The notes beneath the pieces were generated by a model. It searched no databases and was not told where the DNA came from. It saw only the letters and a program-made list of their open reading frames with translations. Below are positions 1 to 9,484 of a stretch of 64,000 nucleotides of DNA, in pieces. The position numbers and the translations under genes are program-made. Position 1 is the first letter of the stretch; the number at the start of each line of letters is the position of its first letter. Origin of the DNA: Streptomyces sp. LBL (GTDB taxonomy: Bacteria > Actinomycetota > Actinomycetes > Streptomycetales > Streptomycetaceae); assembly GCF_029893585.1 (NCBI RefSeq), contig NZ_JARXYX010000006.1, positions 1-64,000 on the forward strand. Reading direction: 5' to 3'.

Positions 1-845
1 TGCCCGATGGGGTGGACGGGCGGCAGGTAGACCACGTCGAAGCCCATCCGCGCGATCGCCGGCAGCCGCCGGGCGGCGGTGCGGAAGGTGCCGTGCGGCC
101 GCTCCGGTGTGCCCTCGGAACGCGGGAAGAACTCGTACCAGGCGCCGTACAGCGCCCGCTCCCGCTCCACCAGCAGCGGCAGCGGGTGCGAGGCGGTGAC
201 CAGTTCCCGCAGCGGATGCCGGGACAGCACCGCGTCCACCTCCGGCGTCAACGCCGCCGCGAGACGGGCCGCGGCGGACCGGCTCCCGTCCCGCAGGGCG
301 TCGGCGGCAGCGAGGAGGACCTTCCGCCCGTCCTGCGGCGCCCCGTCGGCCGCGCGCTCGTGCAGGAGCGCGCCGTCCTCCAGGACCAGCTCGGTGTCCA
401 TCCCCGCCGGGATCTTGATCTGCGCGTGGTGCCGCCAGGTGGTGACGGGATCACCCCAGGCCTCCACGGTGTACGTCCAGCGGCCGGGCTCGCCGGCCGT
501 GACGGTGGCACCCCAGCGGTCGGTGCCGGGGGCCAGCTCCCGCAGGGGCGTCCAGGGGCCGGGGCGGCCCTCGGGGTCCGTGAGGACGACGTTGGCGGCG
601 ACCGCGTCATGACCCTCGCGGAACACGGTGGCCGAGACCTCGAACGACTCGCCGGTCACCGCCTTGGCGGGCCTGCGGCCGTGCTGGACGACCGGGCGGA
701 CGTCGAGGACGGGTATGCGCCCGACGGCCGTGCCGCCGGCCGCTGAGGGTGACTCCGGAGCCGGCGGGCCGCTGTCGGCCGGACGCACGGGGTACGCCTC
801 GGTGCTGGGTGTCGGAGGGGCTGACGAGTGCTGCGTGGCGGGCAT
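1..845 (-). CDS. glgE: Alpha-1,4-glucan:maltose-1-phosphate maltosyltransferase, N-terminal part (cut by window edge)
   Basis: GlgE transfers maltose from maltose-1-phosphate onto alpha-glucan chains in the cytoplasm. The gene runs off the left edge, so only about 281 N-terminal residues are visible. After a variable Pro/Ser-rich start the protein reads GRIPVLDVRPVV then GRRPAKAVTGESFEV, the usual opening of the GlgE N-terminal beta-sandwich. Near the window edge it reads FDVVYLPPVHPIG, which begins the GH13 catalytic barrel. Catalytic residues lie outside the window. The ATG at 845 is the first in-frame start before the conserved block. The location beside glgP fits a glucan cluster. The identification rests on these conserved stretches and is fairly sure. 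Confidence 0.9.
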   Translation of the reverse strand, partial: MPATQHSSAPPTPSTEAYPVRPADSGPPAPESPSAAGGTAVGRIPVLDVRPVVQHGRRPAKAVTGESFEVSATVFREGHDAVAANVVLTDPEGRPGPWTPLRELAPGTDRWGATVTAGEPGRWTYTVEAWGDPVTTWRHHAQIKIPAGMDTELVLEDGALLHERAADGAPQDGRKVLLAAADALRDGSRSAAARLAAALTPEVDAVLSRHPLRELVTASHPLPLLVERERALYGAWYEFFPRSEGTPERPHGTFRTAARRLPAIARMGFDVVYLPPVHPIG

Positions 846-1024
846 GACCGCTCCTGTCCGCGTCAGACTGGGTGGGCGGATGGCTGTGGGGAGGGGGTCC
901 TGCGGGGCATCCCAGAGGCCTGCCGGTTGGTGACCTGCGGGCTGTACCGGTGGAGCCTTCCCACCCTATTCGGGTGAGCATTCCGGCACATTGTTAACTA
1001 CTCGTGCGTATGTCCAGACACACA

Positions 1025-1055
1025 ACCGGCCCCGTTCTGGCCGAACGGGGCCGGT
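1025..1055 (-). terminator. Hairpin downstream of the S8 protease
   Basis: A perfect 13-bp inverted repeat (arms 1025-1037 and 1043-1055, 5-nt loop) begins 18 bases past the protease stop and before glgE. GC-rich hairpins without a T run are the usual Streptomyces terminator form. It should separate protease transcription from glgE. Confidence 0.75.
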
Positions 1056-1072
1056 ACCGGAAGTGTTCCGCG

Positions 1073-2344
1073 TCAGTGCGTCACCTGCAGCAGTTTGTCC
1101 GGCGAACCGAGACCCCGGGCGGATACTTTTCCGGATACTGACTGGGCGACAAGTGCCTTGCCGACCTGGGCCGGGGTGGCCCGTCGATGGTCCGCGAGGT
1201 ACAGTGCCGCGGCGCCGGCCGCGTGCGGTGCCGCCATCGACGTACCCGAGTAGGTCGCCCGGGCGGTGTCGTCGGCGCGCGATGCCGAGGTGATCGACAC
1301 GCCCGGGGCGAAGAGGTCGACGGCCGGGCCGAAGTTGGAAAAGGCCGGTTTCGTATCCCTGGGGTCGGTGGCGCCGACCGTGATCGCCTCCTTGACACCC
1401 GCGGGGGAGTAGAGCGAGGCCGACAGCCCGTCGTTGCCCGCCGCGACCGTGTACGCCACTCCGGACCTGATCGAGGCGCGTACGGCGGCGTCCAGCTGCG
1501 CGTTGTGGTAGCCGCCCAGGCTGAGGTTGGCGACCGCCGGTTTCCTGGCGTGTTCCGTCACCCAGTCGATGCCCGCGACGACCCGGGCCGTGGTGCCCGC
1601 CCCGGTGTCGTCGAGGACACGTACGGACACCACCTTGGCCTTCTTGGCCACCCCGTACCGGGTGCCGACGACGGTGGCGGCGACATGGGTGCCGTGTCCG
1701 TTGCCGTCGCCCGCACCGCGGTCACCGTCGACGAAGTCCCAGCCGAGACTCGCCCGCCCGCCGAAGTCCTGGTGGCTGGTCCGGATACCGGTGTCGAGCA
1801 CATAGACGGTCACGCCGGAACCCCCCGAGTCCGGCGAGGTGTACGTCCCGTCCAGCGGCAGACGCGCCTGGTCGAGCCGGTCCACGCCCCAGGACGGCGG
1901 GTTCTTCTGCGTCCGGTCCACGCCCCAGGGCGGCGGGTTCTTCCGCACCCCCTCCGCGCCCCAGGGCGGCGGGTTCTTCCGCACCCCGTCCAGGCTCACG
2001 CGGCTGTCCTGGACGACCGAGGCGACCCGCGGGTCCGCCGCGAGGAGCCGAGCCTGTCTCTGGTCGGCCCTGATCGCGTACCCGTTCAGTACGGTGCCGT
2101 AGGTCTGGCTGATTTTCGCCCCGTACTTCTCGGCGAGGCCTTTTCCGGCCGCCGACAGGGCTTTCGTTCCCCCCTTGAGCGTCACCAGGTAACTTCCGCC
2201 GACGGAGCCGGGCTGTCCGGCGCCGACTATCCGCCCCTCCGGTGCGGCGTGCGCGGGCAGGGTGATGGCCGAAAGCGCCGCGACACAGGTCACCGCGGTC
2301 AGACCCCCCGCCACGCGCAGACGCCGGGTTCGCGTCCGTGCCAT
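1073..2344 (-). CDS. Secreted S8 (subtilisin/proteinase K-like) serine protease
   Basis: This is a secreted endopeptidase precursor of 423 residues. The N-terminus has a basic stretch (MARTRTRRLR), a hydrophobic segment and an Ala-rich cleavage region, so Sec export is expected. An inhibitor I9-like propeptide follows. The S8 triad is clear: Asp in YVLDTGIRTSHQDF, His in GHGTHVAATV and Ser in GTSMAAPHAAGAAALYL. The protein stops right after the catalytic domain, with no C-terminal extension. The ATG at 2344 is chosen because it directly precedes the signal peptide; the upstream open frame lacks one. The oddity is a threefold 12-residue repeat between propeptide and catalytic domain. It is divergent from glgP, sharing a 259-base intergenic region. 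Confidence 0.93.
   Translation of the reverse strand: MARTRTRRLRVAGGLTAVTCVAALSAITLPAHAAPEGRIVGAGQPGSVGGSYLVTLKGGTKALSAAGKGLAEKYGAKISQTYGTVLNGYAIRADQRQARLLAADPRVASVVQDSRVSLDGVRKNPPPWGAEGVRKNPPPWGVDRTQKNPPSWGVDRLDQARLPLDGTYTSPDSGGSGVTVYVLDTGIRTSHQDFGGRASLGWDFVDGDRGAGDGNGHGTHVAATVVGTRYGVAKKAKVVSVRVLDDTGAGTTARVVAGIDWVTEHARKPAVANLSLGGYHNAQLDAAVRASIRSGVAYTVAAGNDGLSASLYSPAGVKEAITVGATDPRDTKPAFSNFGPAVDLFAPGVSITSASRADDTARATYSGTSMAAPHAAGAAALYLADHRRATPAQVGKALVAQSVSGKVSARGLGSPDKLLQVTH
1885..1992 (-). repeat. Three 36-bp tandem repeats inside the protease gene
   Basis: Three 36-bp units (starting at 1885, 1921 and 1957) encode a 12-residue motif built on KNPPPWG or KNPPSWG. They lie at the junction between propeptide and mature protease, where related Streptomyces proteases normally show a single Pro-x-Trp-Gly sequence before the catalytic domain. 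The copies are nearly identical in DNA, suggesting recent duplication. Confidence 0.9.
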
Positions 2345-2603
2345 GGCTGTGTACCCCCTCCTGAGACGGCGTCCGGCAGCCGCGGTCCAGGCGCTGAACG
2401 CTTCCCCCCGGCCGGGACGCCACTGGCAGCCTCTCGCGCGGCGCGAAGCACCACAAGAACGCCTGAGGGTGCGGAACCGGCCATATCGGGCTCGGGGGCC
2501 GGACGGCGGGACCTCCAGCGAGCGGGGCACAAACGCCGGTACGGTTTCGGTGAACGCTGCGCACACTGTCGTGCGTCCTCCAGCGAACGCGTCGAGGTGG
2601 CAA

Positions 2604-5222
2604 GTGAAGGCGATCCGTCGATTCACCGTCCGTCCCGTTCTCCCCGAACCCCTCCGACCGCTGAGTGATCTGGCGCGGAATCTGCGCTGGTCCTGGCACG
2701 CTGAGACACGAGATCTCTTTCAGTCCGTCGATCCGGAACGCTGGGCCGCCTCGGACGGCGACCCGGTGCGGCTGCTCGGAGGGGTGCGTCCCGCGCGGCT
2801 CGCCGAGCTGGCCGAGGACCGCCGTTTCCTGCGCCGGCTCACCACGGCCGTCGACGACCTGAACGACTACGTGACCGGCGACCGCTGGTACCAGACCCGG
2901 GCGAGCGAACTCCCGGCCGCCATCGCCTACTTCTCCCCGGAGTTCGGCATCACGGCCGCGCTGCCCCAGTACTCCGGCGGCCTCGGCATCCTCGCCGGCG
3001 ACCATCTCAAGGCGGCCAGTGACCTCGGCGTACCGCTGATCGGGGTCGGCCTGCTGTACCGGCACGGGTATTTCCGGCAGACGCTGTCCCGGGACGGCTG
3101 GCAGCAGGAGCACTACCCGGTGCTGGACCCGCACGAGCTGCCCGTCGCCCCGCTGCGGGAGGCCGACGGCACCCCGGCCGACGTCTCCCTGGCCCTGCCC
3201 GGCGGCAAGCGGCTGCGGGCCCGGATCTGGCTGGCCCAGGTCGGCCGGGTGCCGCTGCTGATGCTGGACTCCGACGTCGAGGAGAACGAGCTGGGCGAGC
3301 GCGGGGTGACCGACCGGCTCTACGGCGGCGGCAGCGAGCACCGGCTGCTGCAGGAGATGCTGCTCGGTATCGGAGGGGTGCGGGCCGTACGGACGTACTG
3401 CCGGCTCACCGGGCACCCCGAGCCCGAGGTCTTCCACACCAACGAGGGTCACGCCGGCTTCCTCGGCCTGGAGCGGATCGCCGAACTCGGCGACCAGGGG
3501 CTCGACTTCGACTCCGCGCTCGAATCCGTGCGGGCCGGGACCGTCTTCACCACGCACACCCCCGTCCCGGCCGGTATCGACCGCTTCGACCGGGAACTGG
3601 TCGCCCGCCACTTCGGCCCCGACGCCGAACTGCCCCGCATCGATGTCGGACGGGTCCTGGAGCTGGGCCGGGAGACCTACCCCGGCGGCGAACCCAACCT
3701 CTTCAACATGGCCGTGATGGGCCTGCGCCTGGCCCAACGCGCCAACGGCGTCTCCCTGTTGCACGGCAGGGTCAGCCGGGAGATGTTCTCGGGCCTGTGG
3801 CCGGGATTCGACCCCGAGGAGGTGCCGATCACCTCCGTGACGAACGGCGTGCACGCCCCGACCTGGGTCGCCCCGGAGGTGTTCCGGCTCGGCGCCCGGC
3901 AGATCGGCGCCCAGCGCACCGAGGACGCGATGGCGGGAGGCGGCTCGGACCGGTGGGACGCGGTCGCTGACATTCCCGACCAGGACATCTGGGAGCTGCG
4001 CCGCAACCTGCGCGAGCAGTTGGTGACGGAGGTGCGCGAGCGGCTGCGCGCCTCCTGGCGGCAGCGCGGCGCGGGGACGGCCGAGCTGGGCTGGATCGAC
4101 GGTGTGTTCGACCCCGATGTCCTCACCATCGGGTTCGCGCGGCGCGTCCCGTCGTACAAGCGGCTGACGCTGATGCTGCGCGACCGCGACCGGCTGACGG
4201 ACCTGCTGCTGCATTCCGAGCGGCCGATCCAGATCGTCGTCGCCGGGAAGGCGCACCCCGCGGACGACGGGGGCAAGCGGCTGGTGCAGGAGCTGGTGCG
4301 GTTCTCGGACGATCCGCGGGTGCGGCACCGGCTGGTGTTCCTGCCCGACTACGGCATGGGGATGGCCCAGAAGCTCTACCCGGGCTGCGACATCTGGCTC
4401 AACAATCCGCTCCGGCCGCTGGAGGCCTGCGGGACCAGCGGGATGAAGGCCGCGCTCAACGGCTGCCTCAACCTCTCCGTCCTGGACGGCTGGTGGGACG
4501 AGTGGTTCCAGCCCGACTTCGGCTGGGCGATCCCCACCGCCGACGGCGTCGGCACCGACCCCGACCGGCGCGACGACGTGGAGGCCGCCGCGCTCTACGA
4601 CCTGCTCGAACAGCGGGTGACCCCCCGCTTCTACGAGCGCGGTCAGCAGGGCCTGCCCGACCGGTGGATCGAGATGGTCCGCCAGACCCTCACCCTCCTC
4701 GGCCCCAAGGTGCTGGCCGGCCGTATGGTCCGCGAGTACGTCGAGCGGCTCTACGCCCCGGCCGCCCACGCCCACCGCACCACGGACCCGGACTCCGCAC
4801 GCGAGATCGCCGAGTGGAAGGCCCGGCTGCGCGCGGCCTGGCACGGCGTCACCGTCGACCACGTCGAGACGACCGCCGCCACGGCCACCGCGGAACTCGG
4901 TACCACCCTCGGGCTGCGGGTGCGGGTCGCCCTCGGCGACCTCGGGCCGGACGACGTCGAGGTACAGGCGGTCTCCGGCCGGGTGGACGAGGAGGACCGC
5001 ATCACCGACGCCACGGCCGTCCCGCTGAAACCGGCGGACGGCCCCGACCCGGAGGGACGCTGGCTGTACGAGGGCCCGCTGTCCCTCGACCGCACCGGCC
5101 CCTACGGCTACACGGTCCGCGTCCTGCCCGCCCACCGTCTGCTGGCGTCCAGCGCCGAACCGGGACTGGTGGCGCTGCCGTCGGAGGAGGTGGTGGAGGC
5201 GGCGGGGGTGCTGCTGAGGTGA
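2604..5222 (+). CDS. glgP: Alpha-glucan (glycogen) phosphorylase
   Basis: GlgP releases glucose-1-phosphate from the non-reducing ends of glycogen, using pyridoxal phosphate. The 872-residue protein has the short DUF3417-type N-terminal region of the actinobacterial family (PLRPLSDLARNLRWSW, with the following glutamate/tryptophan positions). The phosphorylase core includes FSPEFGI and SGGLGILAGDHLKAASDLG. The PLP-lysine region EACGTSGMKAALNG lies near residue 620, and the length fits the family. The GTG at 2604 is preceded by GAGGTGG, and conserved sequence begins at once, so upstream in-frame codons are rejected. Its neighbours glgE and, further on, glgX act on the same polymer. Only the downstream DUF1990 gene is convergent with it. 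Confidence 0.95.
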   Translation: MKAIRRFTVRPVLPEPLRPLSDLARNLRWSWHAETRDLFQSVDPERWAASDGDPVRLLGGVRPARLAELAEDRRFLRRLTTAVDDLNDYVTGDRWYQTRASELPAAIAYFSPEFGITAALPQYSGGLGILAGDHLKAASDLGVPLIGVGLLYRHGYFRQTLSRDGWQQEHYPVLDPHELPVAPLREADGTPADVSLALPGGKRLRARIWLAQVGRVPLLMLDSDVEENELGERGVTDRLYGGGSEHRLLQEMLLGIGGVRAVRTYCRLTGHPEPEVFHTNEGHAGFLGLERIAELGDQGLDFDSALESVRAGTVFTTHTPVPAGIDRFDRELVARHFGPDAELPRIDVGRVLELGRETYPGGEPNLFNMAVMGLRLAQRANGVSLLHGRVSREMFSGLWPGFDPEEVPITSVTNGVHAPTWVAPEVFRLGARQIGAQRTEDAMAGGGSDRWDAVADIPDQDIWELRRNLREQLVTEVRERLRASWRQRGAGTAELGWIDGVFDPDVLTIGFARRVPSYKRLTLMLRDRDRLTDLLLHSERPIQIVVAGKAHPADDGGKRLVQELVRFSDDPRVRHRLVFLPDYGMGMAQKLYPGCDIWLNNPLRPLEACGTSGMKAALNGCLNLSVLDGWWDEWFQPDFGWAIPTADGVGTDPDRRDDVEAAALYDLLEQRVTPRFYERGQQGLPDRWIEMVRQTLTLLGPKVLAGRMVREYVERLYAPAAHAHRTTDPDSAREIAEWKARLRAAWHGVTVDHVETTAATATAELGTTLGLRVRVALGDLGPDDVEVQAVSGRVDEEDRITDATAVPLKPADGPDPEGRWLYEGPLSLDRTGPYGYTVRVLPAHRLLASSAEPGLVALPSEEVVEAAGVLLR

Positions 5223-5262
5223 GGCTGCTGCTGAGGTGAGGGTGTCGCCGGGCTCCCGGCGG

Positions 5263-5766
5263 TCACTCGAACTCCGCGCACAGCCTGCGCAGTACCGCCC
5301 CGCACCGCCGCGCGTACGCGTGCTGCAGCCCCCGGGTCGCCGGGCCCCCCGCGCGGGAGTACCACTTGGCGCCGCGGCTGAAGGCGGACACGGTCAGCCA
5401 GACCGTGCCGTCGCCGGTGCGGTCCACGAGGAAGGACTCCTCGCCGCACTCCGGGTGACCGGCCAGCGTGCCGTACGCCCAGCCGGCGCGGCGGGGTTCC
5501 TCGACCGTCCAGACGACGCGGCAGGGCGCCTTGATGAGGCCGGCGAGGGTGACGGTGACGTCGACGTCGGGGGCGGCCCGGTCCGCGCCCGCGTCGAGGC
5601 CCACGCCGAGCTCCCGGTGCATCTCCCAGGTGAGGACCGCCTCGGAGGCTCTGCGGAAGACCCGCTCGCCCTCACCTATACGGGTGCGCACGTGCAGGGG
5701 GTGGAAGCCGGGCGGGCAGTAGCCGGCCTCCCGGGTCGCGCCGACGTCGTCGTACGTGAAGGACAT
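5263..5766 (-). CDS. DUF1990 family protein
   Basis: A cytoplasmic-looking protein of 167 residues belonging to the DUF1990 family, whose biochemical role is not established. Family traits visible are the start FTYDDVG, the stretch GYCPPGFHPLHVRTRIGEGERVF split over the first 40 residues, and the C-terminal AFSRGAKWYSRAGGP followed by QHAYARRCG. There is no signal peptide or membrane segment. The ATG at 5766 is used; an in-frame TTG nine bases upstream is possible. It converges on glgP with 40 bases between the stops. The preceding hairpin (5780-5820) insulates it from the metalloprotease gene, so it is probably transcribed from its own short upstream region. Confidence 0.85.
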   Translation of the reverse strand: MSFTYDDVGATREAGYCPPGFHPLHVRTRIGEGERVFRRASEAVLTWEMHRELGVGLDAGADRAAPDVDVTVTLAGLIKAPCRVVWTVEEPRRAGWAYGTLAGHPECGEESFLVDRTGDGTVWLTVSAFSRGAKWYSRAGGPATRGLQHAYARRCGAVLRRLCAEFE

Positions 5767-5779
5767 GAGTCCCAAGAGT

Positions 5780-5820
5780 AGGGCGGCACCCGGGAAGGAC
5801 TTCGGTCCGGGTGCCGCCCT
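5780..5820 (-). terminator. Hairpin downstream of the M4 protease
   Basis: Arms 5780-5793 and 5807-5820 form a perfect 14-bp inverted repeat with a 13-nt loop, 50 bases beyond the metalloprotease stop. It is the likely terminator of that gene and lies directly upstream of the DUF1990 start. Confidence 0.75.
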
Positions 5821-5870
5821 GTCACGCCAGCTGTCGCTCCTCTGTCACACCGCTGTCAACTGCCCGACAG

Positions 5871-7535
5871 TCAGCTGACGTTGACCCCGGACCAGGCGGC
5901 GGCGACCGCCTTGTACTCGGCGCTGGTGGCGCCGTAGAGGGCACTGGCCGCCGAGAGCGTGCCGGTGCGGGCCGACTTGTAGTTGGTCGTGGACGTGAAG
6001 TACGTGGTCAGCGCCTTGTACCAGATCTGCAGGGCCTTGGCACGGCCGATGCCGGTGACCGTGGTGCCGTTCGACGTCGACGAGTTGTACGACACGCCGT
6101 TGATCGTCTTCGCGCCGCTGCCCTCCGAGAGGAGGTAGAAGAAGTGGTTCGCGACGCCCGAGGAGTAGTGCACGTCCTTATTGCCGACGGTGGAGGACCA
6201 GGAGTCCGACGAGGCGCCGTCCTTGCTGGGCTTGTCCATGTAGCGCAGCGGGGAGCCGTCCCCGTTGATGTCGATCTCCTCGCCGATGAGGTAGTCGCCG
6301 ACGTCGTTGGTGTTGTTGGCGTAGAACTCCACGCCGGTGCCGAAGATGTCGGAGGTGGCCTCGTTCAGGCCCCCGGACTCGCCGCTGTAGTTGAGGCCGG
6401 CGGTGTTCGAGGTGACTCCGTGGCTCATCTCGTGGCCGGCCACGTCGATCGCGGTCAGCGGGTGGGTGTTGCCCGAGCCGTCGCCGTAGGTCATGCAGAA
6501 GCAGCTGTCGTCCCAGAAGGCGTTCACGTACGCGTTGCCGTAGTGGACCCGGGAGTAGGCCCCGACACCGTTGTTCTTGATGCCGTTGCGGTTGAACGTG
6601 GACTTGTAGAAGTCCCACGTCTCCTGGGCGCCGTAGGCGGCGTCGACGGCCGCGGTCTGGTCGGTGGTGGAGTTGGAGGCCGCGCCGGTGCCCCAGGTGT
6701 CGTCCGCGTCGGTGAACAGGGTGCCCGCGGAGGTGGAGGTGGTGTGCGACTTGTTGTACGTCTTGTGGCTGCCGCGGCCCCCGTCGGTCAGCTGGTACGT
6801 CGAGCCCGACAGGGTGGTGCCGAGGGTGACGGTGCCGGAGTACAGGCTCTTGCCGGTGCCGGTCTCGATGCCCTGGTACTCGTAGAGCTTCTTGCCGGTG
6901 GCCGCGTCGGTGACGACGTGCAGCTCGTTCGGGGTGCCGTCGTCCTGGAAGCCGCCGACGACGGTCTCGTAGGCGAGGACGGGGGTGCCGGAGCCGGCCC
7001 AGACCACCTTGCGCGGGGCCTGGTCGGCGGCCGTCTTCTCGGAGCCCGCGGCCTGTGCGACGGTCAGGGCCTGCTTCTCCGCCTTGCCGGCGGCGATCTT
7101 CGGCGTCAGCGAGGCGACCTTGATGGACGCCTTGGCGGCCTTGGTCACGCCCTTGGTCGCACCGGTGGGCGACTGGTGGACGACCAGGTCGCCGCCGAGG
7201 ACCGGCAGGCCCGCGTAGGTGCGCTCGTAGCGGGTGTGGACCGAGCCGTCGGCGTCCTTCACGACGTCCTTGACGACCAGCTTCTCCTTGGCGCCGAGGC
7301 CTATCTCCTGGGCGGTGCCGGCGGCGTCGGCCTGCTGCTCCTGGATCAGCGAGGTGCGGGCGGCGGCGGACAGCTGCTGCGGGGCGGCGGCCAGCGTGGA
7401 TCTGCCGGTGTCGGCCGCGGTCTGGACGGCGGCCGAGGAACCGGTGGTCAGACCGGTGGCGAGCAGTGCTCCGGCGGCGACGGCGGTGGCGACGGCCAGA
7501 GTGGAGCGGCGGTGACGCGCGTAGAGAGAGGACAC
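5871..7535 (-). CDS. Secreted M4 (thermolysin-like) neutral zinc metalloprotease
   Basis: An extracellular peptidase precursor of 554 residues. After a basic N-terminus and a hydrophobic signal segment (AVATAVAAGALLATGL) comes a long propeptide of the FTP/PepSY type. The zinc site is GHEMSH, with the downstream glutamate in GLNEATSDIFG as third ligand. The C-terminal M4 helical domain is complete. The GTG at 7535 is chosen because AAGGAG lies just upstream and the signal peptide follows directly; an in-frame ATG farther upstream would add an unlikely leader. It is expressed alone: its own terminator lies downstream and a gene-free region lies upstream. Length and order of domains match Streptomyces neutral proteases. 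Confidence 0.94.
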   Translation of the reverse strand: MSSLYARHRRSTLAVATAVAAGALLATGLTTGSSAAVQTAADTGRSTLAAAPQQLSAAARTSLIQEQQADAAGTAQEIGLGAKEKLVVKDVVKDADGSVHTRYERTYAGLPVLGGDLVVHQSPTGATKGVTKAAKASIKVASLTPKIAAGKAEKQALTVAQAAGSEKTAADQAPRKVVWAGSGTPVLAYETVVGGFQDDGTPNELHVVTDAATGKKLYEYQGIETGTGKSLYSGTVTLGTTLSGSTYQLTDGGRGSHKTYNKSHTTSTSAGTLFTDADDTWGTGAASNSTTDQTAAVDAAYGAQETWDFYKSTFNRNGIKNNGVGAYSRVHYGNAYVNAFWDDSCFCMTYGDGSGNTHPLTAIDVAGHEMSHGVTSNTAGLNYSGESGGLNEATSDIFGTGVEFYANNTNDVGDYLIGEEIDINGDGSPLRYMDKPSKDGASSDSWSSTVGNKDVHYSSGVANHFFYLLSEGSGAKTINGVSYNSSTSNGTTVTGIGRAKALQIWYKALTTYFTSTTNYKSARTGTLSAASALYGATSAEYKAVAAAWSGVNVS

Positions 7536-8002
7536 ACAAACTCCTTGGAGTGGGGGGTTGCTGGGAAGCTGTGCGGCGGTTGAGGGAAGAGTGGCACTGC
7601 GCCGCGTACATGTCATGACCCCCGAGTGATGTTGGCTGAAAGCCGACTGTCCGGTTTGTGTTTCGGGAATGTGAACGAGGTTGCCACCCCGGGGAGTTGG
7701 CCGCCGGTCGCGGCATCTTCACAGAATGCGCTTGCCGTGCAGGTGATGTTCACGCTGTCCGTGGGGGCGGAGGAACGGGAGCTCTTGGGGGGCGGGGTCG
7801 TTGTCCGGAATCGATACGGCGGTCGCGTTCTTGGAGGGGGTTCCGCCGCTCTCGTGCCTCGGTCGGCCTCGCGCTCGCGCTCGCGTCGCCGTCGCCTCGG
7901 CGCCTTCGCGGCGATGCACCCCCGTCACCCGGCGGGGGCATCGTGTGGGTACACGACCAGTGACAAGCCGACGATCAGGCCATACGGACAGGTTGCCGGG
8001 GA
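7536..8002. other. Gene-free region upstream of the M4 protease
   Basis: About 470 bases with no credible gene. It should contain the metalloprotease promoter. A short GC-rich stretch near 7867-7895 repeats the hexamer cgcgct. The far end is the 3' flank of the truncated ABC gene. I see no clear operator. Confidence 0.5.
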
Positions 8003-9247
8003 TCAGTGCTGTGGCCCGGAATCCCCGTGCCACGACCGCCACAGCGCCGCGTACGCCCCGCCCGCCGCCACCAACTCCTCGTGCGTGCCGAGTTCGGTCA
8101 GCCGGCCGTCCTCCATCACGGCCACCCGGTCGGCGTCGTGCGCGGTGTGCAGCCGGTGCGCGATCGCGATGACCGTACGGCCCTGGAGTACGGCGGCCAG
8201 GGCGCGCTCGGTGTGCCGGGCGGTCGTCGGATCCAGCAGGGCCGTGGCCTCGTCGAGGATCAGGGTGTGCGGGTCGGCCAGGACCACCCGGGCCAGGGCG
8301 AGTTGCTGTGCCTGAGAGCCGTCCGCACGGCAACCGCCCTCGCCCAGCGCGGTGTTCAGCCCGTCGGGCAGCTCCCGTACCCAGCTGTCGGCGCCGACCA
8401 CCGTCAGAGCGGACCACAACTGCTCGTCCGTCGCGGCCGGTTCGGAGATCAGCAGGTTGTCGCGGACCGTACCCAGGAACACATGGTGCTCCTGCGTGAC
8501 GAGGACGACCTGCCGGCGCAGCTGCTCCGGGCCCAGCCCGACCACGGGCACCCCGCCCACCGTCACCGCCCCCGTGCTCGGTGCGTCGACGCCCGCCAGC
8601 AGCCTGCTCAGCGTGGACTTCCCGGCTCCGGAGGGACCGACGACCGCCAGCCGCTCCCCGGGACGCACGGTCAGGTCCACCCCGTGCAGCACCTGGCGGC
8701 CACGGTCGTAGGCATAGCGCACGTCGGTCACGTCGATGCGGTCGTTCGCCGGGGCGTCGGGGGAGCCGTGGTCCGCGTCGGCCCGCGGGGCGCCGGCGAG
8801 GCCCTCCACCCGGGCGAAGGAGGCGCCGCTGCTCTGCAGTTGTTCGATCCGGACCAGGATCTCGTCCAGCGGCCCCTCGAACTGGCGCAGATACAGCGCC
8901 GCCGCCACGACGGCCCCGAGACTCACCGTCCCGCGCGCGTGCAGCCACCCGCCGAGCAGCAGCACCCCCGCCACCGGGAACAGGTACGACACCTCCACCA
9001 CCGGGAAGAACACCGTGCGCAGATACAGCGTGTACAGGCGTCTGCGCCGGGACTGCTCCAGCGCCTCCCGGTTCACCGCGACCCGGCGCTCCCGCAGCCG
9101 GAACGCCTCCACCGCGCGGGCCCCCGCCGCGGTCGCCGCGAGAGTCTCGGCGACCTCCGAGTTCGCGGCGCCCTCGGCGAGATAGGCGTCCCGGGCCCGG
9201 CGCAGATACCAGCGCAGGGCGAACCAGACCTCGTACGCGTCGATCAC
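8003..9247 (-). pseudogene. N-terminally truncated ABC exporter (half transmembrane domain plus ATPase)
   Basis: The visible 414-codon frame matches the second half of a type IV ABC exporter. It begins inside the membrane domain (FALRWYLRRARDAYLAEGAA is a mid-domain sequence), continues through two hydrophobic segments, and ends with a full ATPase domain. The ATPase has Walker A (GPSGAGKST), Walker B (LILDEATALLD) and the switch His (AIAHRLH). The signature is eroded to CRADGSQAQQLALAR, which keeps only part of LSGGQ-like family variants. Intact relatives are close to 600 residues, so four or more membrane helices are missing. No matching frame continues upstream in any frame that I can see. 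It is probably a relic, though a short translated product cannot be excluded. Confidence 0.75.
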
Positions 9248-9287
9248 CGTTCCCCCCGTGCAGGATCCGCGACTTGATGAGCACTGG

Positions 9288-9316
9288 CACCTGCGGGGCA
9301 GGCGCCCCGCGAGGTG
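9288..9316 (-). terminator. GC-rich hairpin between the ABC relic and a membrane-protein gene
   Basis: Arms pair cacct with aggtg and gcggggc with gccccgc around a short loop, with one bulged G. It lies 170 bases past the stop of the gene at 9485-10012 and just before the ABC relic. It could be that gene's terminator. The 9248-9484 stretch otherwise holds no gene. Confidence 0.45.
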
Positions 9317-9484
9317 CGGAACTTCGATCGGATGCCGGTCCCGGCCTTCTCCCTCTCGGGTGCGTCGCGCTTTCGCCTGCCGGTGATCGCCTCGACTGTG
9401 GAGAAGGCTGCCGTACGTCGGCGCGCGCGAGTAGTCGTCAGGTCTTCCTATTCTGGCACCTGATCAGTGCTGACCGGGCGAGAA

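Noticed and set aside
1885..1992. Repeated KNPPPWG units as peptide-product cores
   Set aside because: They lie inside a protease precursor with signal peptide and triad, and no maturation genes are nearby.
1722..5135. A very long open frame on the minus strand opposite glgP
   Set aside because: It is a by-product of high third-position GC. The plus-strand glgP has full family motifs, and the minus-strand translation is Gly/Pro/Arg-rich with no motif.
5811..7583. Long plus-strand frame opposite the M4 protease
   Set aside because: Low-complexity Gly/Val/Arg sequence; the minus strand codes a complete metalloprotease with a zinc site.
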